This document shows, one piece after another, positions 17,225-25,822 of a stretch of 64,000 nt of DNA. Source of the DNA: Alloactinosynnema sp. L-07 (lineage in GTDB: Bacteria; Actinomycetota; Actinomycetes; Mycobacteriales; Pseudonocardiaceae); assembly GCF_900070365.1 (NCBI RefSeq), contig NZ_LN850107.1, forward strand, positions 6,572,001-6,636,000, read 5' to 3'. Numbering within the stretch: the first letter of the stretch is position 1; each line of letters opens with the position of its first letter. A program made the translations under genes and the position numbers. The notes beneath the pieces were generated by a model. The model was not told the origin of the DNA and did not search any database. It saw nothing but the letters and a program-made list of their open reading frames with translations.

Positions 17225-18589
17225 TTAGAGATCTTTCAGGGCGTCGCCGATCGCGCGGTGGAAGGTCGGGTAGGCGAAGATCATCCGCTGGAGCACGCTG
17301 ACCGGGACCTCGCCGTGGACGGCGACCGCGAGGGCGCCGAGCACCTCGCCACCCGCCGGTCCGGCCGCGGTCGCGCCGACGAGGATGTCGCGGTCGGCGT
17401 CCATGACCAGCTTGACGAAGCCCTCGTTGCCCACCTTGTGGATCCAGCCGCGCGAGGACTCGGCGATCTTGGCGCCGCCGGTGCGCACGGCCAGGCCCGC
17501 GGCCCGCGCGGCGGACTCGGACAGGCCGACCGAGCCGATCTCGGGGTCGGTGAACGTCACCCGCGGGACCGCTCGGTAGTCGGCTTCGCGCGGCTCGCCG
17601 AGGATGTCGGCGACGGCGATCTCGGCCTGATACAGCGACATGTGGGTGAACGCCCCCTTGCCGGTGACGTCGCCGATGGCCCACACCCCGTCGGCGGCGC
17701 GCATGTGCCCGTCGACCTCGATGCCCCTGGCGGACTCGTCTAGCCCGACGGCCCCGACGCCAAGCGCGGCCAGATCGGTCCGCCGCCCAGCGGCGACGAG
17801 CACGTGCGCGGCGGTGACCGGGTCGGCCCCGTCGAAGGTCAGGGTGACCCGGCGGCCGTCGTGGCTCGCGCCGGTGATCTTGGCGCCCGTCTTGACGGTG
17901 ATCCCCTCGGCGGCGAACCGCTCGGCGATCAGCGCGCCCGACTCCGGCTCGTCGAGGGGCAACAGTCGGTCCTGGGCCTCCACGATCGTGACCTTGGCCC
18001 CGAACCGGGCGAAGACCTGGGCGAACTCGCACCCCACCGGCCCACCACCGAGGACGATCAGCGACTCGGGCACCGAGGTCACGGCGACCGCGTCGCGGTT
18101 GGTCCAGTGCGGCACGTCGGCCAGGCCGGGAACGGGTGGGACGGCCGGGTCGGTACCGGGGTTGAGCACGATCCCCCGACGGGTCTCGACCGTCTCTTCG
18201 CCGTCCGAAGTGGACACCACGAGCCGGTTGGCCCCGACGATCCGCGCCCGCCCCCGCAGGAACGCCGCACCCGCCTTGGTCAGCCGATCAACCGCCACCC
18301 CGTCATCCCAGTCGCCGGTCGCGTCGGCCCGGATGCGAGCGGCGACCGGCCGCCAGTCGGGCCGCACCACGGCCGACCCGGCCAAGATCTCCACCCGCCT
18401 GGCCTCCGCCAGCGCGTCGGCGGCCCGGATCATCATCTTGGTTGGCACACAGGCGTAGTACGGGCACTCACCCCCGACCAGGCGGGCGTCGATCCCGAGC
18501 ACATCCAGCCCAGCCTTGGCCAACTTGGCCGCGGCGGACTCACCACCGGGCCCCAAACCGACAACGGCGATGTCGACTGTGCGGGTCAT
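17225..18589 (-). CDS. FAD-dependent pyridine nucleotide-disulfide oxidoreductase
   Basis: This 454-aa flavoprotein belongs to the lipoamide dehydrogenase/mercuric reductase group. Features in order are the FAD motif VGLGPGGESAAAKL, the redox disulfide GGECPYYACVPTK (CxxxxC), the NAD(P) motif VLGGGPVGCEFAQ, and the second FAD motif GVWAIGDVTGKGAFTH. The C-terminal active-site histidine lies in AYPTFHRAI. CPYYAC instead of CLNVGC sets it apart from true lipoamide dehydrogenases; similar proteins are annotated only as NAD(P)/FAD oxidoreductases. The ATG start at 18589 precedes the gene-free repeat region. Confidence 0.9.
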   Translation of the reverse strand: MTRTVDIAVVGLGPGGESAAAKLAKAGLDVLGIDARLVGGECPYYACVPTKMMIRAADALAEARRVEILAGSAVVRPDWRPVAARIRADATGDWDDGVAVDRLTKAGAAFLRGRARIVGANRLVVSTSDGEETVETRRGIVLNPGTDPAVPPVPGLADVPHWTNRDAVAVTSVPESLIVLGGGPVGCEFAQVFARFGAKVTIVEAQDRLLPLDEPESGALIAERFAAEGITVKTGAKITGASHDGRRVTLTFDGADPVTAAHVLVAAGRRTDLAALGVGAVGLDESARGIEVDGHMRAADGVWAIGDVTGKGAFTHMSLYQAEIAVADILGEPREADYRAVPRVTFTDPEIGSVGLSESAARAAGLAVRTGGAKIAESSRGWIHKVGNEGFVKLVMDADRDILVGATAAGPAGGEVLGALAVAVHGEVPVSVLQRMIFAYPTFHRAIGDALKDL

Positions 18590-18599
18590 GTCCTCAACT

Positions 18600-19289
18600 C
18601 CTCGTGGCCGATACCCACTCCAGCACGCCCCGACCGGGCTCGCAGCCCAGCACGAGGCCGGTGATCACGGAGTGCCCATGATCACCCCTGCCGTCGACCC
18701 GCCGACCGGACGCGGCTTGGCCCGACGGGACCCTCACCGTCGACCCGATGACAGAACCCGCCGACCGACCGGCCCACCCGCTGACCCCGCCGACCGGCTG
18801 ACCCCGCCGACCGGCTGACCCCGCCGACCGGCTGACCCCGCCGGCCAGCTTGGTCCGCGGACCGACCCGCCGACCGGATTGGCCTGCCGACCGACCGCCT
18901 GCCGACCCGTCGACCCGCCAACCGACCAGCCGATCGGCTCGGCCCGCTGACCCGCCGACCGGCTTGGCCCGCCGACCGACGCCTGCCGACCCGCCGACTT
19001 GGCCCGACGTCGGCTGCGCTGGAGCCGACGTCGGTGCGGCGGCGCTGTCCGCCGCGTGCCCGCAGGTGGGCCCACGATGCGGCGCGGTGCCTGCCCCGCC
19101 ACGACTCTCGCGCGTCCGTGTGCCGTGCGCGGGCGGTGGGCCGTGCGCGGTGGGCCCGTGGCCGTGTGTGGTGGGCTGTGGGTCACTGGGCGTGGAACGT
19201 GTGCCTGTGCCTGTGCCTGTGGCGAGCGTCGCGATGCGCGGGCTAGTCGAACCGTCCTGCCGGTGGGGCGGACCCAGGACGTCCGCCCC
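18600..19289. repeat. Gene-free repeat-rich region with 17-bp tandem repeat
   Basis: No supported gene lies in these 690 bases. At 18781-18844 the unit CTGACCCCGCCGACCGG is repeated almost four times head to tail. Degenerate GACC/CCGCCGACC units extend from about 18,740 to 19,000. A GTG/CCTGTG-rich low-complexity stretch follows (19,120-19,230), with GTGCCT in triplicate. The 17-bp period is not a multiple of three, and open frames here are composition artefacts. It may be a recombination or assembly hotspot. Confidence 0.7.
19265..19289. terminator. Terminator hairpin after KTSC gene
   Basis: The 9-bp arms GGGGCGGAC (19265-19273) and GTCCGCCCC (19281-19289) lie directly at the stop of the minus-strand KTSC gene. 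Confidence 0.6.
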
Positions 19290-19508
19290 CTACCGGACCC
19301 GACGGAACTCGTGCTGGTCGCGGATCTCCCGGTTGAGGTAGGCGCCCACACTCTCCGAGGACATCAGTTCCCAGTACACCCGCTTCGCGACCTCCAAGTA
19401 CTGATAAACATGTCCGTTCCTGAATTCCACCTCCAAAGTCGAACTCCCGGCGTCGTAGCCCACCGACGCGATGCTGGTCGACGAGACGGCCTGCCTGCGC
19501 ACGAGCAC
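19290..19508 (-). CDS. KTSC domain protein
   Basis: This 72-aa protein is essentially one KTSC domain: SSTSIASVGYD, LEVEFRNGHVYQYLEV, VGAYLNREIRD. The family is small and often linked to nucleic-acid or stress functions, but its role is unknown. GTG at 19508 is preceded by AGGAGGGGG, and a second GTG at 19502 is also possible. The longer upstream open frame is not supported. It stands alone between the repeat region and a divergent kinase gene. Confidence 0.75.
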   Translation of the reverse strand: MLVRRQAVSSTSIASVGYDAGSSTLEVEFRNGHVYQYLEVAKRVYWELMSSESVGAYLNREIRDQHEFRRVR

Positions 19509-19740
19509 GCCCCCTCCTGCGATCTCAATAGGCCCGCCCGCCGCCGGTCGGGAGGGCCTACCCGCTACGTTGCCACCGAACCGCCCCGCCGTCACCCGCG
19601 TGATCGCTGCCTGTGGATAACCCCGGACAACCTCAAGGACCTCCCGGCGTCCTGTGGATAGACGGCCCGCCAGTGGCGAAGTTCGACATACGCTGGTTCC
19701 GGCACACCCGTCCGCAAACCTGAGAGGAGCTGTTGTCGCA

Positions 19741-21615
19741 GTGCTGGATCTCGCGGCTTCCTTGCTGTCGTTCGCGCACAGCCTCTTCGGGCCGGGGCTG
19801 TGCCCCGGCGACTGGGTGTGGGCGACTAGCACAGCGGGCGCGGTGATCGCGCTGCTTCCGATGCTGGCCTCGGTCATCATCGCCGTGGTTCGCAAGGCGA
19901 CCGGGAACACGTACAACTCCGCGATGATCTCGACCGTCGCGGTCGTGGGCGGGTTCTTCGCCTTCCTCGTGCCCCTCGTCCTCTTCAACGGCATCAGCGG
20001 GGTCTTCCGCAGCGTCTTCGCGGGCGACGGCGCGGTCTCGCTGGCCGGGTCCTCCTCGATAAAGCGGGACTACTGCGGCTGGGTCGGCGAGCAGGCCGAC
20101 TACCTCGGCGGCCGCGCCAACGTCTACGAGGTGCTGTTCCACAAGTTCGAGAGCACCCCGGTCTACCTGCTGCGCATCGCCACGCTGGTGATCGTGCCCA
20201 CAGTCTGCCTGCTCTTCGTGATCCTGCAGGCCAGGGCCGCGATGCGGCGCGGGCCGACCTGGCCGGGCAGGCTGATCTGGGTCCCGTTCGCCCTGATGGC
20301 CATCCTGAGCCTGCCGGTCGAGGCGAACACCGCCGCCCACCTGTGGCTCGGGTTCCTCCCGATCGCCATCCTCGGCCTAGTGCCCGTCTACGTCGTCGGC
20401 GCGCCGAGTTGGTCGACCATCGAACGCAACTACCAGAAACCGGAGGTGGCCCCGGTGGCCCAGCAGCCGAACCAGAAGCCGACTCCGCCGCCGTACCAGC
20501 CGCACCAGGTGCCCGCCTACCAGCCCGCGGCGCCGGTCAAGCCGATCCCGGCCTACCAGCCGCCGCCGCCCGTGCAGCAGCAGCCGCCGCCGGTGCGAAA
20601 ACCGCCGCCGTATGTGCCGCCCGCGCCGAATCCGACGCTGCGTGACCCGGATCCCGAGGGCAAGGCGCTGTCCAAGTTGGCCGCCGACCCGGGTCCGCTG
20701 CCGTTCACCCCGCGCTCGGCGACGCCGCCGCCCCCGCCGGTTCGGCCGTCGGGGAGCCGGTTCCGCAAGGTGCGCGCGCTCGGCCAGGGCGGGTTCGGCA
20801 CGGTGTGGCTGGCCGTCGACACCCAGCTCGACCGGACCGTCGCGGTGAAGATGGCGCACGCCCCCGACGCCGAGACCGAGGAGCGGATGCTGCGGGAGGC
20901 CCGCGCGCTCGCCGCGGTGCACCATCCGAACTGCGTGCGCGTCTACGACATCGTCGCCGAGCCAGAAGGCCTCGGCCTGGTGATGGAGTACATCGAGGGC
21001 CAGCCCCTGGCCGACCGGGTGGCCACCGGCGGCCCGCTCGACGACGTCGCCGTCGCCCGCCTGTGGATCACCATGTCGGGCGCGCTGTCGGCCGCCCACG
21101 CCAAGGGTGTGCTGCACCGCGACGTCAAGCCGTCCAATGTGATCATCGACCCGGACGGCAACGCCCACCTGATCGACTTCGGCATCGCCCGGTCCAAAGG
21201 CGACTCCACGCTGACCGCGACCGGCATGATGGTCGGCACCCCCGACTTCCTGGCCTCCGAGACCGCCGCGGGCGCCAACGCCACCCCGGCCTCCGACGCC
21301 TGGCAGCTGGCCGCCACGGTCAACTTCGCGCTGACCGGCAAGCCCCCGCGCGGCACCAGGGACAACGCGATGGCCGCCCTCATGGCGGCGGCCAAGGGCG
21401 AACCCATGACCGAACTGCCCCTGCACAGCGCGCACCGGCGCCTGCTGATGGCCTCGCTCGACACCGAGCCCGCGCGGCGTCCGACGTTGCGGGCCGTGGC
21501 CAGGGAACTCAGCGACTGGCTGGGCAGGGAGGGCCACACCGAGACCGGCCCGGTCACCCAAATCGTGCGCCGCGAGGACATCGAGGGTCTCGACCGCACC
21601 CGCCACATGCGCTGA
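19741..21615 (+). CDS. Membrane serine/threonine protein kinase with C-terminal kinase domain
   Basis: The first 215 residues of this 624-aa protein hold about five hydrophobic segments. A Pro/Gln-rich linker (about 230-330) follows, then a Hanks-type kinase. Kinase features are GQGGFGTVWL (from 348), Lys370 in VAVKM, HRDVKPSN (catalytic D461), DFGIAR (D479) and GTPDFLASE. All catalytic residues are present. Actinobacterial PknB-type kinases usually have the kinase first and the membrane anchor after it; here the order is reversed and no PASTA sensor is seen. GTG at 19741 is chosen for AGGAG upstream and the start of the first helix. The substrate is unknown. Confidence 0.9.
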   Translation: MLDLAASLLSFAHSLFGPGLCPGDWVWATSTAGAVIALLPMLASVIIAVVRKATGNTYNSAMISTVAVVGGFFAFLVPLVLFNGISGVFRSVFAGDGAVSLAGSSSIKRDYCGWVGEQADYLGGRANVYEVLFHKFESTPVYLLRIATLVIVPTVCLLFVILQARAAMRRGPTWPGRLIWVPFALMAILSLPVEANTAAHLWLGFLPIAILGLVPVYVVGAPSWSTIERNYQKPEVAPVAQQPNQKPTPPPYQPHQVPAYQPAAPVKPIPAYQPPPPVQQQPPPVRKPPPYVPPAPNPTLRDPDPEGKALSKLAADPGPLPFTPRSATPPPPPVRPSGSRFRKVRALGQGGFGTVWLAVDTQLDRTVAVKMAHAPDAETEERMLREARALAAVHHPNCVRVYDIVAEPEGLGLVMEYIEGQPLADRVATGGPLDDVAVARLWITMSGALSAAHAKGVLHRDVKPSNVIIDPDGNAHLIDFGIARSKGDSTLTATGMMVGTPDFLASETAAGANATPASDAWQLAATVNFALTGKPPRGTRDNAMAALMAAAKGEPMTELPLHSAHRRLLMASLDTEPARRPTLRAVARELSDWLGREGHTETGPVTQIVRREDIEGLDRTRHMR

Positions 21616-21618
21616 GAA

Positions 21619-22575
21619 CTACGGCGCCGAGTGGGCGAACGTCCGTCGGTAGTCCTTCGGGGACACCCCGACGATCTTCTGGAAGTGGTGTCGCAGCAGC
21701 GCCGCGGTCCCGAAACCGCAGCGCTGCGCGACGTCGTCCACGCTGGCCGTGGTCTCCTCCAGCAGGGTGCGGGCGTGCAGGACGCGCTGCAGCGAGAGCC
21801 ACTTGAGCGGTGTCGTGCCGGTCTCGGCGACGAAGCGGCGGGCGAATGTGCGCTCCGACATCCGCGCCCGGACCGCCAGGTCGGCGACCGACTGGTCCTG
21901 GGCGAGGTTCTCCAGCATCCAGGTCAGCACCGGCGACAGGCTGTCGCCCTCGCACAGGGGGACCGGCAGCTCGACGAACTGGCGCTGCCCGCCGTCGCGC
22001 TGGGGTGGGACGACCATGCGGCGGGCGATGGCGGTGGCCGCGGCCGAGCCGAGTTCGCGGCGGACCAGGTGCAGGCAGGCGTCGATACCCGCGGCGGTGC
22101 CCGCGCTGGTGATGATGTCGCCGTCGTCGACGAACAGGACGTCCGGGTCGATCTTCGCGGCCGGGAAGCGGTCGGCCAGATCGCGGGCGTGGCGCCAGTG
22201 GGTGGTGCACGCGCGGCCGTCGAGCAGGCCGGTGGCCCCGAGCAGGAACGCGCCGCTGCACACCGACAGCACCGTGGCGCCGCGGGCGTGGGCCGCGCGG
22301 ATTGCGTCGAGGACGGCGGGCGGGTAGTCGTCGCGGATGGTGCACGCGGGCAGGGCGACCAGGTCGGCGCCGTCCAAGGCCGACAGGTCGCGCTCCGGGA
22401 TCATCCGCACGCCGATGCTCGACGGCAGGGCCTGTCCGGCGACCTCCCCGCACACCCGGAACTCGATCGGCGGCACGCCCTCGTCGGTGCGATCGATGCC
22501 GAACACCTCGCACAGGACGCCGAACTCGAACGGCGCGAAACCGTCGATGAGGACCACCGCGACCGACTTGAGCAT
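21619..22575 (-). CDS. GlxA/FtrA-type AraC transcriptional regulator with DJ-1/PfpI domain
   Basis: This 318-aa protein has an N-terminal class-I glutamine-amidotransferase-like (DJ-1/PfpI) domain (VAVVLIDGFAPFEFGVLCEV; nucleophile-elbow-like VLSVCSGAFLLG). A C-terminal AraC double HTH follows (LAVRARMSERTFARRF, VAQRCGFGTAALLRHHFQ). ATG at 22575 is chosen; the frame remains open 33 bases further. TGGCAGG repeats and a palindrome lie just upstream. It may control itself and the divergent small ORF. Confidence 0.9.
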   Translation of the reverse strand: MLKSVAVVLIDGFAPFEFGVLCEVFGIDRTDEGVPPIEFRVCGEVAGQALPSSIGVRMIPERDLSALDGADLVALPACTIRDDYPPAVLDAIRAAHARGATVLSVCSGAFLLGATGLLDGRACTTHWRHARDLADRFPAAKIDPDVLFVDDGDIITSAGTAAGIDACLHLVRRELGSAAATAIARRMVVPPQRDGGQRQFVELPVPLCEGDSLSPVLTWMLENLAQDQSVADLAVRARMSERTFARRFVAETGTTPLKWLSLQRVLHARTLLEETTASVDDVAQRCGFGTAALLRHHFQKIVGVSPKDYRRTFAHSAP

Positions 22576-22588
22576 GGCGGCAGCGTAA

Positions 22589-22640
22589 CTGGCAGGATTT
22601 TGATGCACAAGGGCACTCCTGCCACTGGTGGCAGGAAATG
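22589..22640. promoter_or_regulatory. Candidate AraC-regulator binding sites
   Basis: TGGCAGG occurs at 22590 and 22629. CCTGCCAC and GTGGCAGG (22618-22625 and 22628-22635) make an 8-bp inverted repeat around TG. The sites lie in the divergent gap between the AraC-type gene and the small ORF. Confidence 0.5.
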
Positions 22641-22661
22641 TCTCAGCGCAAACTTAGTGCC

Positions 22662-22892
22662 ATGACTGCTGAACTTGTTCTCATCGCCCTAGCGTTCCTG
22701 CTGGTCTACGGCCTGGACCGCAACCACCACCGCAACAACGGGCCGCGCCCGCGGCTGGCCGGACACACCGATGTCGAGGACCGGGACCTGGCTCGGACCG
22801 TCGCCGAGACCGAGACCCGCGAGCGCCAGGACGCCCAGCGGACTACCGCCAGGACGGGAGCCAGAGTTCGGCTTGCCATCGGCTCTCGGTGA
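22662..22892 (+). CDS. Small putative single-pass membrane protein
   Basis: This 76-aa protein has one N-terminal hydrophobic helix (about 3-19) followed by a basic/acidic hydrophilic tail with HHRNN and RTVAETETRER. No family is recognised. Placement divergent from the AraC-type regulator and behind its putative operator supports it as a real gene. An ATG at 22638 is an alternative start. The last 50 bases overlap the 3' end of the convergent mannosyltransferase gene, which is unusual. Confidence 0.45.
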   Translation: MTAELVLIALAFLLVYGLDRNHHRNNGPRPRLAGHTDVEDRDLARTVAETETRERQDAQRTTARTGARVRLAIGSR

Positions 22893-24408
22893 TCGAGTCA
22901 CCGTTGAGGATCGGCCAGAGCCAGACGAAGTTCGCCACCACCAGGCCCACGTACATGGCCACGACCAGCAGACCGGTCCCGCGGCGCTCCGCTCCGTCGC
23001 GGGCCCGGCCCAGCAGGTGGCCCAGCGGCAGGACCAGCCCGAGCACCAGGAACGCCGCCATGGGCGTGACGTAGAAGAAGTACATCTGCCTGTCGAGGTT
23101 GATGAACCACGGCAGCAGACCGGCCAGGTAGGCGGTGATCACGGCCGCGTACCGCCAGTCGAGGCGGCCGACCATCCGCCACAGGCCCCAGACCAACATC
23201 GGCAGGGCCAGCCACCACAGCGCGGGCGTGCCGATCAGCATCGTCGCGGCGACGCACTTGGACTCGCCGCAGCCCAGCGTGTTGCCCTCGTAGTAGTAGA
23301 GCATCGGCCGCAGACCCATCGGCCACGTCCACGGCTTGGACTCCCACGGATGCTGTTTCGCCGGGTCGGTCACCAGGTTGCTGTGGAAGTTGAGCACGTG
23401 GTCGGAGTACTGCCAAAGCGAACCCAGCGCCCCCACGACCGCGTCGCCGAAGCCGCCTCCGGTGGTCTCGGCGAGGTGCCGGTCGATGCCGGTCTCGCTG
23501 CCGAACCAGCCCCACCAGGTCGACAGGTAGGCCAGGGTCGCCACCGCGAGGAACGCCCACAGCGCCGGGAACAGGTCGCGCAGCAGGGTGCCGATCCACG
23601 GGTGCCGCACCCCGGCCGCGCGTCGGGCGGTCACGTCGAACAGGACCGTGAGCAGCCCGAACGCGGCGATGTAGTACAGCCCGGACCACTTGACGCCGCA
23701 GGCCAGGCCGAGCATGACCGCGGCAAGGATCCGGAACCAGCGCACGCCGACCCGCGGCCCATAGGGGGAGGCGTTGATCCAGCCCTCGGACACCGCGACC
23801 GCCAGCCGCGACCGCACCTGGTCCCGGTCGACCAGCACCGCGCCGAACGCGGCGAGGACGAAGAACGCCAGGAAGATGTCGAGCATGCCCATGCGGGACT
23901 GCAGGTGGGACACGCCGTCGGCCATCAGCAGCACGCCCGCGATGGCGCCGAGCAGCGTCGACCTGGTCAGCCGCCGCGCGATCCGGATGATCATGACGAT
24001 CATCAGCGCGCCACACAGCGCCGCGGTGAACCGCCAGCCCCAACCGTTGTAGCCGAAGAGCCACTCGCCGATGGCGATCATCGTCTTGCCCAGCGGCGGG
24101 TGGACGGTCAGCGCGTAGCCGGGGTTGTCCTCGAAGCCGCCGTTGCGCAGCATCTGCCACGCCTGCGGCACGTAGTGCTTCTCGTCGAAGACCGGGGTGC
24201 CGTCGTCGGTCGGGTTGCCGAGGTTCTGGAACCGGATGAACCCGCCCAGCAGCCCAAGGACCGCGGTCACGATCCACCCACGCAGCCGGTCGGCGGGCAT
24301 CGGCGTGCCGATCAGCCGCTCCCGGGCCAACTCGGCGTCATCGACCTGCCGCGGCGCCGGGTCCGGGATCACCCGGTCGGCCTCGTCATCGGCTACAAGG
24401 AGGCTCAC
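22843..24408 (-). CDS. pmt: Protein O-mannosyltransferase (GT39, PMT)
   Basis: This 521-aa multi-spanning GT39 glycosyltransferase transfers mannose from polyprenyl-phosphomannose to Ser/Thr of Sec-exported proteins. The catalytic-loop motif FDEKHYVPQAW matches bacterial Pmt (Rv1002c in M. tuberculosis). Other family stretches are NHPPLGK-like TVHPPLGKTMI and GLRPMLYYYEG. GTG at 24408 is chosen because a TACCAT -10 box lies eight bases before it with no ribosome site; the frame is open to 24522. It heads the block that matches Rv1002c-Rv1020. The Thr-rich LPDTG protein at 16,378 is a possible substrate. Confidence 0.9.
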   Translation of the reverse strand: MSLLVADDEADRVIPDPAPRQVDDAELARERLIGTPMPADRLRGWIVTAVLGLLGGFIRFQNLGNPTDDGTPVFDEKHYVPQAWQMLRNGGFEDNPGYALTVHPPLGKTMIAIGEWLFGYNGWGWRFTAALCGALMIVMIIRIARRLTRSTLLGAIAGVLLMADGVSHLQSRMGMLDIFLAFFVLAAFGAVLVDRDQVRSRLAVAVSEGWINASPYGPRVGVRWFRILAAVMLGLACGVKWSGLYYIAAFGLLTVLFDVTARRAAGVRHPWIGTLLRDLFPALWAFLAVATLAYLSTWWGWFGSETGIDRHLAETTGGGFGDAVVGALGSLWQYSDHVLNFHSNLVTDPAKQHPWESKPWTWPMGLRPMLYYYEGNTLGCGESKCVAATMLIGTPALWWLALPMLVWGLWRMVGRLDWRYAAVITAYLAGLLPWFINLDRQMYFFYVTPMAAFLVLGLVLPLGHLLGRARDGAERRGTGLLVVAMYVGLVVANFVWLWPILNGDSITESRWQAELWLPSWR

Positions 24409-24500
24409 GAGGGGAGATGGTAGGGCGCCGGGTGTGCGATCGGTGTCGGGATGCCCAGGTTGGTCGGTACTTGTCACGGATGTCGGAAAACCACGATGGG

Positions 24501-24506
24501 TAGGCT
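24501..24506 (+). promoter_or_regulatory. Leaderless -10 box TAGGCT
   Basis: TAGGCT ends exactly six bases before the GTG at 24513; there is no Shine-Dalgarno sequence. Confidence 0.55.
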
Positions 24507-24512
24507 GCCGTG

Positions 24513-24998
24513 GTGTCGACACTCCACCGGGCCCGATGGGCGTTCATCCTCATCGAGGCCGCGCTGGCCGCCGCAGTGATCGTGGCGGCCTGGCTGGTGG
24601 GTCAGCTGCTGCTGGGGAACACCGACTTCACGGCCACGACGATCGTGCTTCTCGTCGTCTGGGGCGGCGTGTTCGCCTATCGCGTCATGCGTCTGCGCAA
24701 GTACACGTTGACGCTCACCGCCGAGGGCCCCATCCTCCACCGCGACGGGGCTGTCGTCACGCTCTATTGGGCTGAGATGGAGCAGGTCCACGCCCGGCGC
24801 TGGGGTCTGTGGACCAGGGAGTCGTTGGTCTTCAAACCGGGGTTGCTGGTCGCGGCGGACCCATATCGGGGGTTCGGCCCCGGTGTCGAGGCCAAGCTCC
24901 GCAAGGCAGGTGTCGACCGTTCATTCGAGCCTGCGATGTTCTTTGCCGACTGGCGTACGGGCCCGCTTGGCGCCGTCGCCGTCCGCGGGCAGTCATGA
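24513..24998 (+). CDS. Two-helix membrane protein with PH-like domain
   Basis: This 161-aa protein has two N-terminal transmembrane helices (about 10-32 and 40-58). A compact basic domain of about 100 residues follows, with alternating strands (YTLTLTAEGPILHRDG, LYWAEMEQV), resembling bacterial PH-like domains. The role is unknown. The GTG at 24513 is favoured over 24510 because of the exactly placed TAGGCT box. The stop overlaps the rsmI start (ATGA), so the two genes are translationally coupled. Confidence 0.75.
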   Translation: MSTLHRARWAFILIEAALAAAVIVAAWLVGQLLLGNTDFTATTIVLLVVWGGVFAYRVMRLRKYTLTLTAEGPILHRDGAVVTLYWAEMEQVHARRWGLWTRESLVFKPGLLVAADPYRGFGPGVEAKLRKAGVDRSFEPAMFFADWRTGPLGAVAVRGQS

Positions 24999-25822
24999 CG
25001 GGCAGGCTGGTGTTGGCGGCCACACCGTTGGGGGACGCGCGGGACGCGTCGCCTCGGTTGGTCGAGGCGTTTGGGAGCGCTGAGGTCATCGCCGCTGAGG
25101 ACACGCGGCGGACGCGGAATCTGATCAGTGCGCTCGGGGTCACGCCGACCGGCCGAATCGTCAGCTTCTACGACGCCGTCGAGACCAGTCGGATCGCCGG
25201 GCTGGTCGACGCCATCGAGCAGGGACAAACCGTCCTTCTCGTCACCGACGCGGGTATGCCCAGTGTGTCCGACCCCGGATACCGGCTGGTCGCGGCCTGT
25301 GTCGAGGCCGATCTCGCGATCACCTGCCTGCCCGGGCCGTCCGCCGTCACCACCGCGCTGGCGCTCTCCGGGCTGCCCTGCGACCGCTTCTGCTTCGAGG
25401 GTTTCGCCCCGCGCAAGCCGGGGGAGCGGCGCAAGTGGCTCTCCGCGCTCGCCGAGGAGCCGCGGACCGCTGTCTTCTTCGAGTCCCCGCACCGGATCGC
25501 GAGTCTGTTGGCCGACGCGGCTGAGGTGTTGGGCGGGACCAGGCGGGCGGCGGTGTGCCGGGAGCTGACCAAGACCTATGAGGAAGTCCGCCGGGGCGGG
25601 CTGGCCGAGTTGGCCGCGTGGGCCGAGGAAGGCGTGCGCGGCGAGATCACGGTGGTACTCGAAGGCGCCGAGCCCGCCGCCGCCCCCGACCTGGACACGC
25701 TGGTCGAGCGGGTCCAGGCCAGGGTCGCGGCGGGGGAGCGGCTCAAGGCGGCGGCCGCCGAGGTCGCGGCCCAGGCCGGGGTGAGCAAGAAAGCCCTCTA
25801 CGACGCCGTGGTGAGCGCCTAA
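24995..25822 (+). CDS. rsmI: 16S rRNA (cytidine1402-2'-O)-methyltransferase
   Basis: This 275-aa tetrapyrrole-methylase-fold enzyme has all RsmI motifs: ATPLGDARDASPR, AEDTRRTRNLISAL, VTDAGMPSVSDPGYRL, PGPSAVTTALALSGLP and the family-specific FEGFAPRKPGER. With RsmH it modifies C1402 in the ribosomal P site. Orthologue of Rv1003, also next to pmt. The ATG overlaps the previous stop. It is convergent with the ABC permease gene and the two overlap by 4 bp. Confidence 0.95.
   Translation: MTGRLVLAATPLGDARDASPRLVEAFGSAEVIAAEDTRRTRNLISALGVTPTGRIVSFYDAVETSRIAGLVDAIEQGQTVLLVTDAGMPSVSDPGYRLVAACVEADLAITCLPGPSAVTTALALSGLPCDRFCFEGFAPRKPGERRKWLSALAEEPRTAVFFESPHRIASLLADAAEVLGGTRRAAVCRELTKTYEEVRRGGLAELAAWAEEGVRGEITVVLEGAEPAAAPDLDTLVERVQARVAAGERLKAAAAEVAAQAGVSKKALYDAVVSA

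Noticed and set aside
18781..18844. CRISPR array
   Set aside because: The repeats are head-to-tail without spacers and no cas genes are present.
18734..19351. Open frames across the tandem-repeat region
   Set aside because: The 17-bp period shifts frame each unit and the predicted proteins are low-complexity Arg/Ser/Gly, so they reflect composition.
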